Positions 17,127 through 30,023 of a stretch of 64,000 nucleotides of DNA are shown piece after piece; the first letter of the stretch is position 1, and the number at the start of each line of letters is the position of its first letter. Source of the DNA: Pseudonocardia acidicola (GTDB taxonomy: Bacteria; Actinomycetota; Actinomycetes; Mycobacteriales; Pseudonocardiaceae); NCBI RefSeq assembly GCF_012911935.1, contig NZ_JAAXLA010000010.1, forward strand, positions 1-64,000, given 5' to 3'. Below the pieces are notes generated by a model, which was given only the letters and a program-made list of their open reading frames with translations, ran no database searches and was not told the origin of the DNA. The position numbers and the translations under genes are program-made.

Positions 17127-17954
17127 GTGACCAACGTACCGAGCATCACGCTGAACAACGGTGTCGAGATCCCGCAGCTGGGCTTCGGAGTGTTCCTGGT
17201 CCCGGTCGGTGAGACCGAGGCCCCGGTCGCGACCGCGCTGGAGACCGGCTACCGGCACATCGACACGGCGCGGATCTACGACAACGAGCAGGAGGTCGGC
17301 GCGGCCATCGCCACGTCCGGCATCGCGCGCGACGACCTGTTCGTCGCCACCAAGGTCTGGAACGACGACCAGGGCCGCGATGCCACGCTCGCCGCGTTCG
17401 ACGCCAGCCTGTCCCGGCTCGGGCTCGACCACGTCGACCTGTACCTCATCCACTGGCCGGTGCCGAGCGCGGACCGCTACGTGGAGACCTGGAAGGCGCT
17501 GCAGGAGATCAACGCCTCCGGCCGGGCCCGCGCCGTCGGCGTCTCGAACTTCCAGATCAGCCACCTGCGCCGGCTGATCGACGAGACCGGCTTCGTTCCG
17601 GCGATCAACCAGGTCGAGCTGCACCCGAACCTCACCCAGGAGCCGCTGCGCGCGTTCCACGCCGAGCACGGCATCGTCACCGAGGCGTGGAGCCCGCTGG
17701 CCCGCGGCGCTCTGCTCGAGGACCCGGCCGTCGGGAAGCTCGCGGCCAAGCACGGCAAGTCCCCGGCCCAGGTGATCCTGCGCTGGCACCTGCAGCTGGG
17801 CAACGTCGTGATCCCGAAGTCGGTGACGCCGGCGCGGATCGCGGAGAACTTCGACGTGTTCGGCTTCGAACTCGACGCCGACGACATGGCGGCGCTCAGC
17901 GCCCTCGACAACGGCACCCGCATCGGCCCGAACCCGGACGAGTTCGGCGCCTGA
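17127..17954 (+). CDS. aldo-keto reductase (2,5-diketogluconate reductase type)
   Basis: This is a 275-residue NADPH-dependent carbonyl reductase with an (alpha/beta)8 barrel. The catalytic tetrad is visible: Asp and Tyr in HIDTARIYDNE, Lys in VATKVW and His in YLIHWP. The cofactor-binding end has VVIPKSVTPARIAEN, which favours NADPH. Length and motifs place it in the AKR5 group used for general aldehyde/ketone detoxification; the physiological substrate cannot be told. The start is GTG at 17127. It is divergent from the ABC exporter and convergent with the esterase gene. Confidence 0.9.
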   Translation: MTNVPSITLNNGVEIPQLGFGVFLVPVGETEAPVATALETGYRHIDTARIYDNEQEVGAAIATSGIARDDLFVATKVWNDDQGRDATLAAFDASLSRLGLDHVDLYLIHWPVPSADRYVETWKALQEINASGRARAVGVSNFQISHLRRLIDETGFVPAINQVELHPNLTQEPLRAFHAEHGIVTEAWSPLARGALLEDPAVGKLAAKHGKSPAQVILRWHLQLGNVVIPKSVTPARIAENFDVFGFELDADDMAALSALDNGTRIGPNPDEFGA

Positions 17955-17965
17955 GCCCACGGTCC

Positions 17966-18033
17966 CCGTCGGCGCGTGACCCGCGCCGACGGCCCCGGCG
18001 GCCGCCGATCACCTACCGGTGACGGCGGCCGCC
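17966..18033. terminator. tandem hairpins between convergent genes
   Basis: Two consecutive hairpins separate the aldo-keto reductase and esterase genes. The first has an 11-base stem (17966-17976 with 17982-17992). The second pairs 17997-18007 with 18023-18033 and adds a four-base inner stem (TCAC/GTGA) after a bulged A. Each could serve one direction. Confidence 0.65.
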
Positions 18034-18052
18034 GCTGTTCGCGCCCCGCCCG

Positions 18053-18982
18053 TCAGCTCCCGAACGCCGCCCGCAGGTGCGCGCCCGCCTGGTCGTAGAC
18101 GCCGCGGGTGTGCTCGATCGCGCCGAGCATCCAGAAGAAGCCGTGGATCATCGTCGGGTTCTCCAGGTGCTCGACGGTGACGCCCGCGTCGGCGAGCGCC
18201 GCGGCGTAGGCGTTGCCCTCGTCGCGCAGCGGGTCGTAGCCGGCGGTGATCACGGTGGCCGGCGGCAGCCCGGACAGGTCACCGCGGATCGGCGAGACGC
18301 GCGGCTCCTCGGCCTGGTTCGGGTTCTCCAGGTAGTGGCCGTAGAACCAGTCCATGGCGCCCTTGGTCAGCAGATAGCCCTCGCCGTTCTCGACCCGCGA
18401 CGGGTACTCGCCGCCGGCGTCGACCGCCGGGTAGATCAGCAGCTGGTAGACCAGCGCCGGCCCGCCGTTCTGCTTCGCCATCTGCGCGACGACGGCGGCG
18501 AGGTTGCCGCCGGCGCTGTCCCCCGCCACCGCGACGCGGGACGCGTCGAGGCCCAGCTCACCGGCGTTCTCGGCCACCCACTTCGTCGCCGCGTAGCAGT
18601 CCTCCGGCGCGGCCGGGTACGTGTGCTCGGGGGCCTTGCGGTAGCCGACGGACACCACGGCGCAGTTCGCGACGTTGGACAGGGTCCGGCACGGCTTGTC
18701 GGCGACCTCGATGTCGCCGATCACCCAGCCGCCGCCGTGGAAGTAGACGATCACCGGGTGCGGGCCGGCGCCGGCCGGCTTGTAGACCCGGACCGGGATC
18801 TCGCCGGCCGGCCCGGGGACCGTGCGGTCGTACACCTCGGCGATGTCCTCGGGCTCGCCCTGCAGGCCGATGAAGGCCAGGCCTGCGTCCCGCGCCTCGG
18901 GCACGGTCATCTCGTCGAAGCCCTTCATCCCCTGGGCGGCCATCGCGTCCAGAAGGCCCTGCGCCTGTGCATCGAGCGCCAT
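18053..18982 (-). CDS. HSL-family alpha/beta-hydrolase (esterase)
   Basis: This is a 309-residue carboxylesterase of the hormone-sensitive-lipase family. The oxyanion motif HGGGW lies near residue 80, the nucleophile sits in GDSAGG, and the Asp (GYDPLRDEG) and His (TMIHGFFWM) complete the triad. It has no signal peptide, so it is cytosolic. It probably hydrolyses short-chain acyl esters. The start is ATG at 18982. It is divergent from an acyl-CoA ligase across about 206 bases containing a spaced palindrome, which suggests coordinated control: ester cleavage followed by acid activation. Confidence 0.9.
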   Translation of the reverse strand: MALDAQAQGLLDAMAAQGMKGFDEMTVPEARDAGLAFIGLQGEPEDIAEVYDRTVPGPAGEIPVRVYKPAGAGPHPVIVYFHGGGWVIGDIEVADKPCRTLSNVANCAVVSVGYRKAPEHTYPAAPEDCYAATKWVAENAGELGLDASRVAVAGDSAGGNLAAVVAQMAKQNGGPALVYQLLIYPAVDAGGEYPSRVENGEGYLLTKGAMDWFYGHYLENPNQAEEPRVSPIRGDLSGLPPATVITAGYDPLRDEGNAYAAALADAGVTVEHLENPTMIHGFFWMLGAIEHTRGVYDQAGAHLRAAFGS

Positions 18983-19062
18983 TGCTCAACTCCGTCCGAT
19001 CGGGTGGTTGCGGCACAGCAACGACCGAAAGCGTGGTTCGCCGCCGCCGCGTCGTCAATCCT

Positions 19063-19105
19063 CAAATCGGGCTCGAGGCCGCCCCGCGGCCATCGGTCCG
19101 ATTTG
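19063..19105. promoter_or_regulatory. spaced palindrome between esterase and acyl-CoA ligase
   Basis: CAAATCGG (19063-19070) is repeated in inverted form as CCGATTTG (19098-19105). The arms are perfect and their centres are 35 bases apart. The position between two divergent genes of related chemistry suggests an operator for both, but no regulator gene is adjacent. Confidence 0.4.
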
Positions 19106-19188
19106 CCTGATCAGCCGGGCTCCTGTGGTCGCTACGATCCGACGCGACCGCCGCCATGTGCCCCGTGCCACACCGTCAGGGAGCCCGC

Positions 19189-20751
19189 ATGACCCTCCAG
19201 CCCACCGATGTCACCGCGCTGTTGGCCCGCTGGGCGTCCGAACGGCCCGACGACGAGGCGCTGCGCTTCGGCGAGGTCAGGCACACCTGGGCCCAGCTCG
19301 CCGAGCGCGTGCACCGGGTGGCGGCCGCGCTGCGGGCCGACGGCCTGGTGCCCGGGGACCGGGTCGCGGTGCTCGACCTGAACCACCCGTCCTGCCTGGA
19401 GCTCACGCTGGCCTGCGCGCAGGTCGGCGCCGCCAATGCGGTCGTGAACTTCCGGCTCGCCCCGCCGGAGATCGTCTACGTCATCAACGACGCCCAGGCC
19501 CGGATCCTGTTCGTCGGGCCGGAGTTCGCGGGGGCGGTCGAGCAGGTGCGCGACACGTTGCCCACGGTCGAGCGGGTGGTCCACGTCGGCGGCGAGCGCG
19601 ACGAGTACGAGACCTGGCTGGCCGCCCGGCAACCCGACACCACGGTGCACCCCGCCCGTCCCGACGACTGCTTCGTCCAGCTCTACACGTCGGGCACCAC
19701 CGGCTTCCCCAAGGGCGCGATGCTCACCCACCGCGGGATGCTCGCGCACGCGGCGAACGTGGCCGAGGACTTCGAGCTGAGCGCCGCCGACGTCGTCCAG
19801 ATCGCGATGCCACTGTTCCACGTGGGCGGCACCAGCTACGCCCTGCTGGCGCTCTACGGCGGCGCGCGGCTGGTGATGCTGCGGGTGCCCGACCCGGCCG
19901 CCGTGCTCGACATGATCGAGCGGGAGCGGATCACGCACACGTTCCTGGTGCCCGCGCTGATGGCCGCGATGGCCCAGGTGCCCGGCGCCGCCGACCGGGA
20001 CTGCTCCTCGCTGCGCGCGCTGTCCTACGGGGCCTCGCCGATGCCGCTGCCGGTGATGCGGGCCTGCCTGAAGCTCTTCCCGGGGAAGATGCACCAGGTC
20101 TACGGGATGACCGAGGCCTGCGGCGTGGTCAGCTCGCTGGGCCCGGACGACCACTGCGACGACCCGGCCGCGGCGCACCGGCTCGTCTCCGCCGGCACCC
20201 CGATCCACGGCGTGCAGATCGAGATCCGCGACCCCGGCACCGGCGAGCCCGTGCCCACCGGCGAGCCCGGCGAGATCTGGGTGCGCACCGAGCAGCTCAT
20301 GGCCGGCTACTGGGGAAAGCCGGACGCGACCGCGTCGGCGATCACCCCGGACGGCTGGCTGCGGACCGGCGATGGCGGGCACCGGGACACCGACGGCTAC
20401 ATCTACGTCACCGACCGGATCAAGGACATGATCATCAGTGGTGGGGAGAACATCTACCCCGCCGAGATCGAGCGGGTGCTCGCCGAGCACCCGACCGTCG
20501 CAGACGTCGCCGTGATCGGCGTCCCGGACGAACGCTGGGGCGAGGCGCCGAAGGCGATCGTGGTGGCCGCCCCGGGGCAGACCGTGGACCCGGACACGCT
20601 GCTGGCCTACTGCCGGGAGAACCTGGCGTCGTTCAAGTGCCCGAAGTCGGTCGAGGTACTCGACGAGCTGCCCCGCAACCCCACCGGGAAGGTCCTGAAG
20701 AAGGACCTCCGCACGCCCTACTGGGAGGGCCGCGACCGCACCCTCGTCTAG
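19189..20751 (+). CDS. acyl-CoA synthetase (fatty-acid-CoA ligase type)
   Basis: This 520-residue ANL-family enzyme activates a carboxylic acid with ATP to an acyl-adenylate and then a CoA thioester. All core motifs are present: the P-loop YTSGTTGFPKG, the A5-type motif YGMTEACG, the hinge region WLRTGDGGHRDTDGYIYVTD, DRIKDMIISGGENIYPAEIE, and the catalytic Lys in NPTGKVLKK. It resembles long- or medium-chain FadD-type ligases; the acid used is not determinable. The start is ATG at 19189 with AGGGAG upstream; an in-frame ATG 33 bases earlier is less likely. Confidence 0.92.
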   Translation: MTLQPTDVTALLARWASERPDDEALRFGEVRHTWAQLAERVHRVAAALRADGLVPGDRVAVLDLNHPSCLELTLACAQVGAANAVVNFRLAPPEIVYVINDAQARILFVGPEFAGAVEQVRDTLPTVERVVHVGGERDEYETWLAARQPDTTVHPARPDDCFVQLYTSGTTGFPKGAMLTHRGMLAHAANVAEDFELSAADVVQIAMPLFHVGGTSYALLALYGGARLVMLRVPDPAAVLDMIERERITHTFLVPALMAAMAQVPGAADRDCSSLRALSYGASPMPLPVMRACLKLFPGKMHQVYGMTEACGVVSSLGPDDHCDDPAAAHRLVSAGTPIHGVQIEIRDPGTGEPVPTGEPGEIWVRTEQLMAGYWGKPDATASAITPDGWLRTGDGGHRDTDGYIYVTDRIKDMIISGGENIYPAEIERVLAEHPTVADVAVIGVPDERWGEAPKAIVVAAPGQTVDPDTLLAYCRENLASFKCPKSVEVLDELPRNPTGKVLKKDLRTPYWEGRDRTLV

Positions 20752-20781
20752 CCCGGCCTGCGGAGGCCCTGCGCTGAGCGG

Positions 20782-21402
20782 TCAGCCGCCCTGCGTCCGG
20801 CGTAACGCCCGGAACTCCTCCGGGCGCAGGTACCAGGGGTTCTCGAACAGCTGCCCGTGGATCATCATCCGCGGGTGGGTCTTGAGCAGGTCGATCACCA
20901 ATCCGCCGGTGCAGTCGTCCTGCTCGTACAGGCACAGGACCGCAACCGGCTGGGTGGCCGTGAAGGTGTTCAGCTCGGACTCGTAGTCGATCAGTGCCTC
21001 GTCTCCGGGGAGTTGCGGACCCCACCACGCGGCTTCGGCTCCCAAGCGGGCGAACTCGTAGCCCTCGGCTCTGGACCTGGCCACGATCCGGTCCCAGAAG
21101 GCGAGCATCTCGGGGATCGAGAACTCCTCCGGGGAGAACTGCGGCTCGTCCGCCCCGAGCACCTGCAGTTGCTGCGAGGCCAGGCATCCATCGACATCGG
21201 CCTGCATGTCCAGCGTCCGGACGAGCGACGACGCGCCCGACTCCTGAAGCCCGAACAGGCACTTGTGCCCGGCGCCGAGCCCGGCGCCGAGGAAGGGCCG
21301 CAGGACGGCGTCGCGCTCGGCCGGGCCGGAGTACACCGCGCAGATGTGGTCACCAGCTGCGATGTCGAGGTCGAGGACGGGTTGCCGAACCTGGGTGCTC
21401 AA
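20782..21402 (-). CDS. MEDS-domain sensory protein
   Basis: This 206-residue protein matches the MEDS (methanogen/methylotroph DcmR sensory) domain: GDHICAVYSGPAERD at the start, FLGAGLGAGHKCLF, then a segment ending in LCLYEQDDCTGGLVIDLLKTHP. MEDS domains are thought to bind hydrocarbon-derived ligands or to modulate anti-sigma and kinase signalling. No output domain is fused here. A TTG start at 21402 is chosen because GAGGAG stands at ideal distance and no ATG or GTG is better placed. It follows PAS and PucR genes on the same strand. Confidence 0.72.
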   Translation of the reverse strand: MSTQVRQPVLDLDIAAGDHICAVYSGPAERDAVLRPFLGAGLGAGHKCLFGLQESGASSLVRTLDMQADVDGCLASQQLQVLGADEPQFSPEEFSIPEMLAFWDRIVARSRAEGYEFARLGAEAAWWGPQLPGDEALIDYESELNTFTATQPVAVLCLYEQDDCTGGLVIDLLKTHPRMMIHGQLFENPWYLRPEEFRALRRTQGG

Positions 21403-21660
21403 TGTCGGCTCCTCTGCCGGCGGCCGCCCGACGGACGACCGGTTGTCGCTGCCGAGTGGGCCGCGTTGCTCAGCGGGCCCCCGCGACACCGGCCGTGCGC
21501 CGCGCGGACCGGTGGCCATGGACCGCCGTGTACCACCGCCTGCAGCCCTGAAACCGGCGATGCGTTCGCCGGTGTGCACGGCCCTGCGCCGCAGACAGGA
21601 CGATGGAGGTTCCCGCCGCTGGACGCAACGGGCAGGCCGACGCGGAGGAGGAACGATCCA

Positions 21661-21873
21661 CGTGTCACCGCACCACGACCCGGTCGGGACGGACCGGGGG
21701 CGCGCAGGGCCGGCGAGGGCGACATCGGCTCCTACCTCGCCGCCGACCCCGACACCATCGGCAAGGCCGTCGACGGCGCCGGCGACGGGGACGACCCGCT
21801 CAGCCTCTTCGACGTGCTCCCCACCGTCGACGACGCCTGCCGACTCGCGGCCTCGCCCCACATCCGCCACTGA
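21661..21873 (+). pseudogene. small gene apparently broken by a frameshift
   Basis: A strong GGAGGAGGAA ribosome-binding site precedes GTG at 21661, but that frame soon turns into low-complexity Pro/Thr/Ser codons. From about 21713 another frame reads like real protein (GDIGSYLAADPDTIG, DPLSLFDVLPTVDDACRLAA) and ends with TGA at 21871-21873, yet has no start of its own. A single-base change between 21675 and 21713 would join the two into a protein of about 70 residues. I do not recognise the family. Confidence 0.3.
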
Positions 21874-21913
21874 ATCCTCGGCAGGCACCCCGGCGGACAC
21901 CCCGTGACCGGAG

Positions 21914-22672
21914 CTAGCGCGCCGGCGACCGGTCCGTCACCTCCACGGTGATGCCGCGGATGCGTTCGGCTTCGCCGTCCGCGCCGGGGACGGGCCGCCC
22001 GGCGGTGTGCAGCCGGCGGACGCTGCCGTCGGGATGCCCGATGCGGAACTCGTCGCTGTAGGGCTGGCCCTCGGCCAGGCTCGCCCGCAGCTCGCGGTCG
22101 ACGCGGTGCCGGTCGACGGGAGCCACCCGCTGCAGGAACGCCTGGTAGTGCCAGGGCTCGCCGTCGGTGGCCGCGAAGACCTCGCGCAGCGCCTCGGACA
22201 CGGTGAACCGGTTGGACGACAGATCCCATTCCCAGGAGCCGACGACCACGGGGGCGTCGTCGTCCCGGACGCCGGTGAGGCCGACCGCGATGGTGTAGAG
22301 CAACTGCTCCTGCGGGATCGCCTTGGTGATCCACCGGGTCCGCCGGTAGCGGCCGTCGCGGCCGAGCATGCGCACCTCGTGGCCGATGCGCGCGCCGAGC
22401 ACACCGGCCATCAGGCGTTCGTTGGACTCGACCAGGGTGTGCCGGTCGTCGGGGTGGACCAACTCCCAGTAGGGCACGGACATCAGCTCGTCCGGGGACC
22501 ACCCGAGCAGTTCCTGGTACGCCGGGTTGACCAGGGTGAAGTACCCCTCGTAGTTCCCGACGCCCATCATCGCCAGTGAGAGGTCCCAGAACCGGGCGAG
22601 GTCCTGCGCACTCGGAGCGCTGTTGGCCCACGCGTGCGCGGCTCCGTCCGGACCGCCGTTACCAGTAGTCAT
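21914..22672 (-). CDS. tandem PAS-domain protein without output domain
   Basis: This is a 252-residue soluble protein with two PAS domains. The first (residues about 28-140) includes YFTLVNPAYQELLGWSPDEL and ELVHPDDRHTLVE; the second (about 150-248) includes WEWDLSSNRFTVSEALREVF and EFRIGHPDGSVRRLH with a closing PAC motif. No kinase, GGDEF, phosphatase or DNA-binding domain follows. It may be a signal adaptor working with the MEDS and PucR proteins encoded beside it. The start is ATG at 22672; a G-rich stretch lies very close upstream. Confidence 0.78.
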   Translation of the reverse strand: MTTGNGGPDGAAHAWANSAPSAQDLARFWDLSLAMMGVGNYEGYFTLVNPAYQELLGWSPDELMSVPYWELVHPDDRHTLVESNERLMAGVLGARIGHEVRMLGRDGRYRRTRWITKAIPQEQLLYTIAVGLTGVRDDDAPVVVGSWEWDLSSNRFTVSEALREVFAATDGEPWHYQAFLQRVAPVDRHRVDRELRASLAEGQPYSDEFRIGHPDGSVRRLHTAGRPVPGADGEAERIRGITVEVTDRSPAR

Positions 22673-22764
22673 CTCCACCCCCGGGAGGCCGAGCCGGGTT
22701 CCGTGCGGGGAGGCCGCCACCAGTGTGCCCCGCCCGGCTGCAGCCGGCACCCGTCCAGGCCATG

Positions 22765-23565
22765 TCAGGGCTCCTGCCAGCGGGACACGGCGAGGAGCTG
22801 CGATGCCCAGACCGCGACGCGGAGGGCCTGCCAGTCGCCGGGGTCGCGGATGTCGTGCCCGGTGAGCTCGCGGACCAGCTGCAGCCGGTAACGCAGCGTG
22901 CTGCGGTGGATGCTCAGCTCGTGCGCCGCCCCGAGGAGATCCCCGTCGTGCCCCAGATAGACCGACAGCGTCGCCAACAGGTCGGTGCCGTGTTCGGCGT
23001 CGTACTCGGGCACCGGAGCGATCCACCGCCGGACGAACGCGTCCGCCTCGGCGTTGCCGGCGGACTCCGGAAGGAGCAGTTCGATGCCCAGGTCCTCATA
23101 GGTGGTGACTCCGTTCGGCGTCGGGGATGCCCGCCGGATGGTCAGCGCACGCAACGCCTCGCGGGACGAACGGGGCGCCTCCACCGGTCGCGAGAAGGAG
23201 CCGCCGACCCCGATCGCCACTCCGCCCGCCAATGCGGGCAGGTTCCAGCCCACCTCCGTGTACAGCTCCGTCCACGGCCGGCGGTGGTCCGTCGTCGCCG
23301 GGGGCTGCGCGACGAGGAACACCGCCCCCGCGCGTCTGCTCAGCAGGCTCCCCATCTGCATGGCGTCGGCGGCCAGCTCGACGGCCCGGCCCAGGGCGGC
23401 GTCGGCCGCCCCGGATCCGTACTGGGCCGCCACGACCTGGTGGGGTCGTCCCAGGTCGTAGCCGAGCTCCCGGGCACGGGTGAGGGCCGAGCTGTCGTCC
23501 GTTCCGGTGACGAGATCGTCGACGAGGTTGCGACGCTCGCGACGCATACCCAGGCCGTTGTCCAT
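22765..23565 (-). CDS. PucR/CdaR-family regulator, short form
   Basis: The C-terminal half is a PucR-type helix-turn-helix (LGHDGDLLGAAHELSIHRST, LRYRLQLVRELTGHDIRDP), preceded by the GGDEF-like middle domain of the CdaR group. At 266 residues it starts at RRERRNLVDDLVTG, which in full-length relatives follows a sensory GAF or PucR domain; that sensor is absent. The ATG at 23565 has GGAG upstream, so the short form looks genuine rather than mis-started. It may take its signal from the co-oriented PAS or MEDS proteins. Targets unknown; the divergent LLM oxidoreductase is a candidate. Confidence 0.78.
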   Translation of the reverse strand: MDNGLGMRRERRNLVDDLVTGTDDSSALTRARELGYDLGRPHQVVAAQYGSGAADAALGRAVELAADAMQMGSLLSRRAGAVFLVAQPPATTDHRRPWTELYTEVGWNLPALAGGVAIGVGGSFSRPVEAPRSSREALRALTIRRASPTPNGVTTYEDLGIELLLPESAGNAEADAFVRRWIAPVPEYDAEHGTDLLATLSVYLGHDGDLLGAAHELSIHRSTLRYRLQLVRELTGHDIRDPGDWQALRVAVWASQLLAVSRWQEP

Positions 23566-23759
23566 CGCTGCTCCGTCTCGGATTCGAAGGAGCAACCGCA
23601 CCGTACCGCCGGGCGCCCCGCGGCAGACCGCACAGCAGACCGTCGCGATCGGGACGGGGCGCCCGCCGGAGACGTCGGCCGCGGTCACCGGCGCCGCGCC
23701 GGAACCGGCGGACGACGGGTGCGACGGCGCGCATGATGAGCGGGGACAGGCCCCGGCCG

Positions 23760-23780
23760 GTTACTTGACTGGCGAGTAAC
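23760..23780. promoter_or_regulatory. palindrome upstream of the LLM oxidoreductase
   Basis: GTTACT (23760-23765), nine bases, AGTAAC (23775-23780) is a perfect inverted repeat ending 21 bases before the LLM oxidoreductase start codon. It looks like a repressor site overlapping the promoter or leader. Confidence 0.45.
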
Positions 23781-23801
23781 TTCTGCGTTAGGACCACAGC
23801 C

Positions 23802-24833
<1,032 letters not shown>

Positions 24834-24847
24834 CCAAGAGGAGAGCT

Positions 24848-25303
24848 CTACTGCAGCGGTTGCACGGCCTCGCGCTCGGATGCCGGGCGCGGGCCGTGGA
24901 TCCGCCGCTGTGATTCGTCGATGCGCACATCGTTGATGCTCGCCTCGCGGCGGCGCATGTACCCCTCGTCGTCGAATTCCCACAACTCGTTGCCGTAGCT
25001 GCGCCACCACTGCCCGTCGACGTCGCGGCTCTCGTACTGGAACCGGACCGCGATGCGGTTGCCCTCGAAGGCCCACAGGTCCTTGCGCAGCGCGTAATCC
25101 AGCTCACGCGCCCACTTGCGGCGCAGCAGGTCGGCGATCTCGGCGCGGCCGGTGACGAACTCGTCACGGTTGCGCCACACGGAGTCCTCCGAGTACGCCT
25201 GGGCCACCTTCTCGGGGTCCCTGGTGTTCCACGCGTCCTCGGCGGCCTGCACTTTCCGGGCCGCCGTGGCTGCGTCGAACGGCGGAAGGGGCGGACGGGT
25301 CAT
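24848..25303 (-). CDS. DUF1348 (SnoaL/NTF2-like) protein
   Basis: This 151-residue protein belongs to DUF1348, a branch of the NTF2/SnoaL cone fold. Typical blocks are [50 protein letters not shown] and [17 protein letters not shown]. The biochemical role of the family is not established. The start is ATG at 25303 with GAGGACA upstream. It converges on the LLM gene with a 14-base gap. The 220 bases to kgd hold promoter sequence only, as far as I can see. Confidence 0.85.
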   Translation of the reverse strand: MTRPPLPPFDAATAARKVQAAEDAWNTRDPEKVAQAYSEDSVWRNRDEFVTGRAEIADLLRRKWARELDYALRKDLWAFEGNRIAVRFQYESRDVDGQWWRSYGNELWEFDDEGYMRRREASINDVRIDESQRRIHGPRPASEREAVQPLQ

Positions 25304-25523
25304 CGCTCACTGTCCTCTCGGGAGGCGGCCGCCGCCGGGGTGATCCGGAGCGGCTCGGCCCGCAGTGTGGCCCCGGATACCCGGCCCGGCCGGCCGGGCC
25401 CGGGCGACGTGCCCAACGCCACGAGGAATGCCGAGCCCGGTACCCGGCATTGTTGTCGGGGACTAACCTGACATCCGGTCACCGGCGAAGACGATCAGTA
25501 GGCGATTCAAGGCGGTTGAGAGC

Positions 25524-29321
<3,798 letters not shown>

Positions 29322-29324
29322 CCG

Positions 29325-29528
29325 ATGTACTTCACCGACCGCGGTATCGAGGAGCTCGTCGAACGCCGGGGCGAGGAGCAGGTCACCCTGGAATGGGTGG
29401 CCGACCGGCTCCGCGCGTTCGTCGACCTCAACCCGAGGTTCGAGGACGCCGTCGAGCGGCTGGCGAGCTTCCTCGCCCGCGACGACGCCGACATCGACGA
29501 GGCCCTCGACTACGCCGACGACGAGTAA
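29325..29528 (+). CDS. DUF6104 family small protein
   Basis: This is a 67-residue acidic, helical protein (MYFTDRGIEELVERRGEEQ, TLEWVADRLRAFVDLNPRF) of the DUF6104 family, which commonly follows kgd in actinobacteria. It begins three bases after the kgd stop, so it is surely cotranscribed. Function unknown; close linkage to kgd suggests a role with that enzyme or a shared promoter only. Confidence 0.85.
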   Translation: MYFTDRGIEELVERRGEEQVTLEWVADRLRAFVDLNPRFEDAVERLASFLARDDADIDEALDYADDE

Positions 29529-29546
29529 CCCCCTCCCCCTGAACCC

Positions 29547-29595
29547 CACGAACGGCACTTTCGTTCAAACCTATTGAACGAAAGTGCCGTTCGTG
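29547..29595. terminator. long hairpin terminator between convergent operons
   Basis: A perfect 22-base stem (29547-29568 with 29574-29595) and a five-base loop lie 18 bases after the DUF6104 stop and 34 bases before the end of the convergent FtsK-type operon. It is less GC-rich than the surroundings and well placed to stop both. Confidence 0.78.
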
Positions 29596-29629
29596 ACAAA
29601 GCGGAGGGGTTTCGGGGAGGGCGTGGGGG

Positions 29630-29989
29630 TCAGCGGCGGCGCAGGCCGAAGCCGCGGCGCCGGGTGGCGTCGCGCAGCTCGATGAACCGCTGTTCGACGG
29701 CCGCGTCGAGGGCGTCGATGTGCGCGGGATCGACCCGTTCGTCGGGCGCCGGCATGGGGCGCAGCGTCATCCACGACTCCGCCCACAGCGTCTCCAGCGC
29801 CGCCTCCCAGTGCAGGTGCACCCCGAGCCGGGTCAGCGCGGCCCGCTCCTCGGCCCGGACCATGGCGTCGTCGAGGCCGACGAGGTCGCGGGACAGCTCC
29901 ACGGCCCGCTCGCGGTCGCGTTCGCGCAGCTCGTCGGCCGCCGAGGTGATCCCGGCGATGATCGCCTTGTAGTCCCGCGCAGCGGTCAT
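29630..29989 (-). CDS. last gene of the FtsK-type operon, unknown function
   Basis: This 119-residue soluble protein is strongly charged and helical (SAADELRERDRERAVELSRDL, AMVRAEERAALTRLGVHLHWEAA), with an Arg-rich tail (TRRRGFGLRRR). I do not recognise a named family. ATG at 29989 directly follows an in-frame GTG, with GGAGG upstream. It starts 34 bases after the FtsK-like ATPase and is the fourth gene of that operon, so it is probably a partner or regulator of the ATPase. Confidence 0.65.
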   Translation of the reverse strand: MTAARDYKAIIAGITSAADELRERDRERAVELSRDLVGLDDAMVRAEERAALTRLGVHLHWEAALETLWAESWMTLRPMPAPDERVDPAHIDALDAAVEQRFIELRDATRRRGFGLRRR

Positions 29990-30023
29990 CACTGCACCTC
30001 CGCGGGAAAGAGCACGTCGGCGG

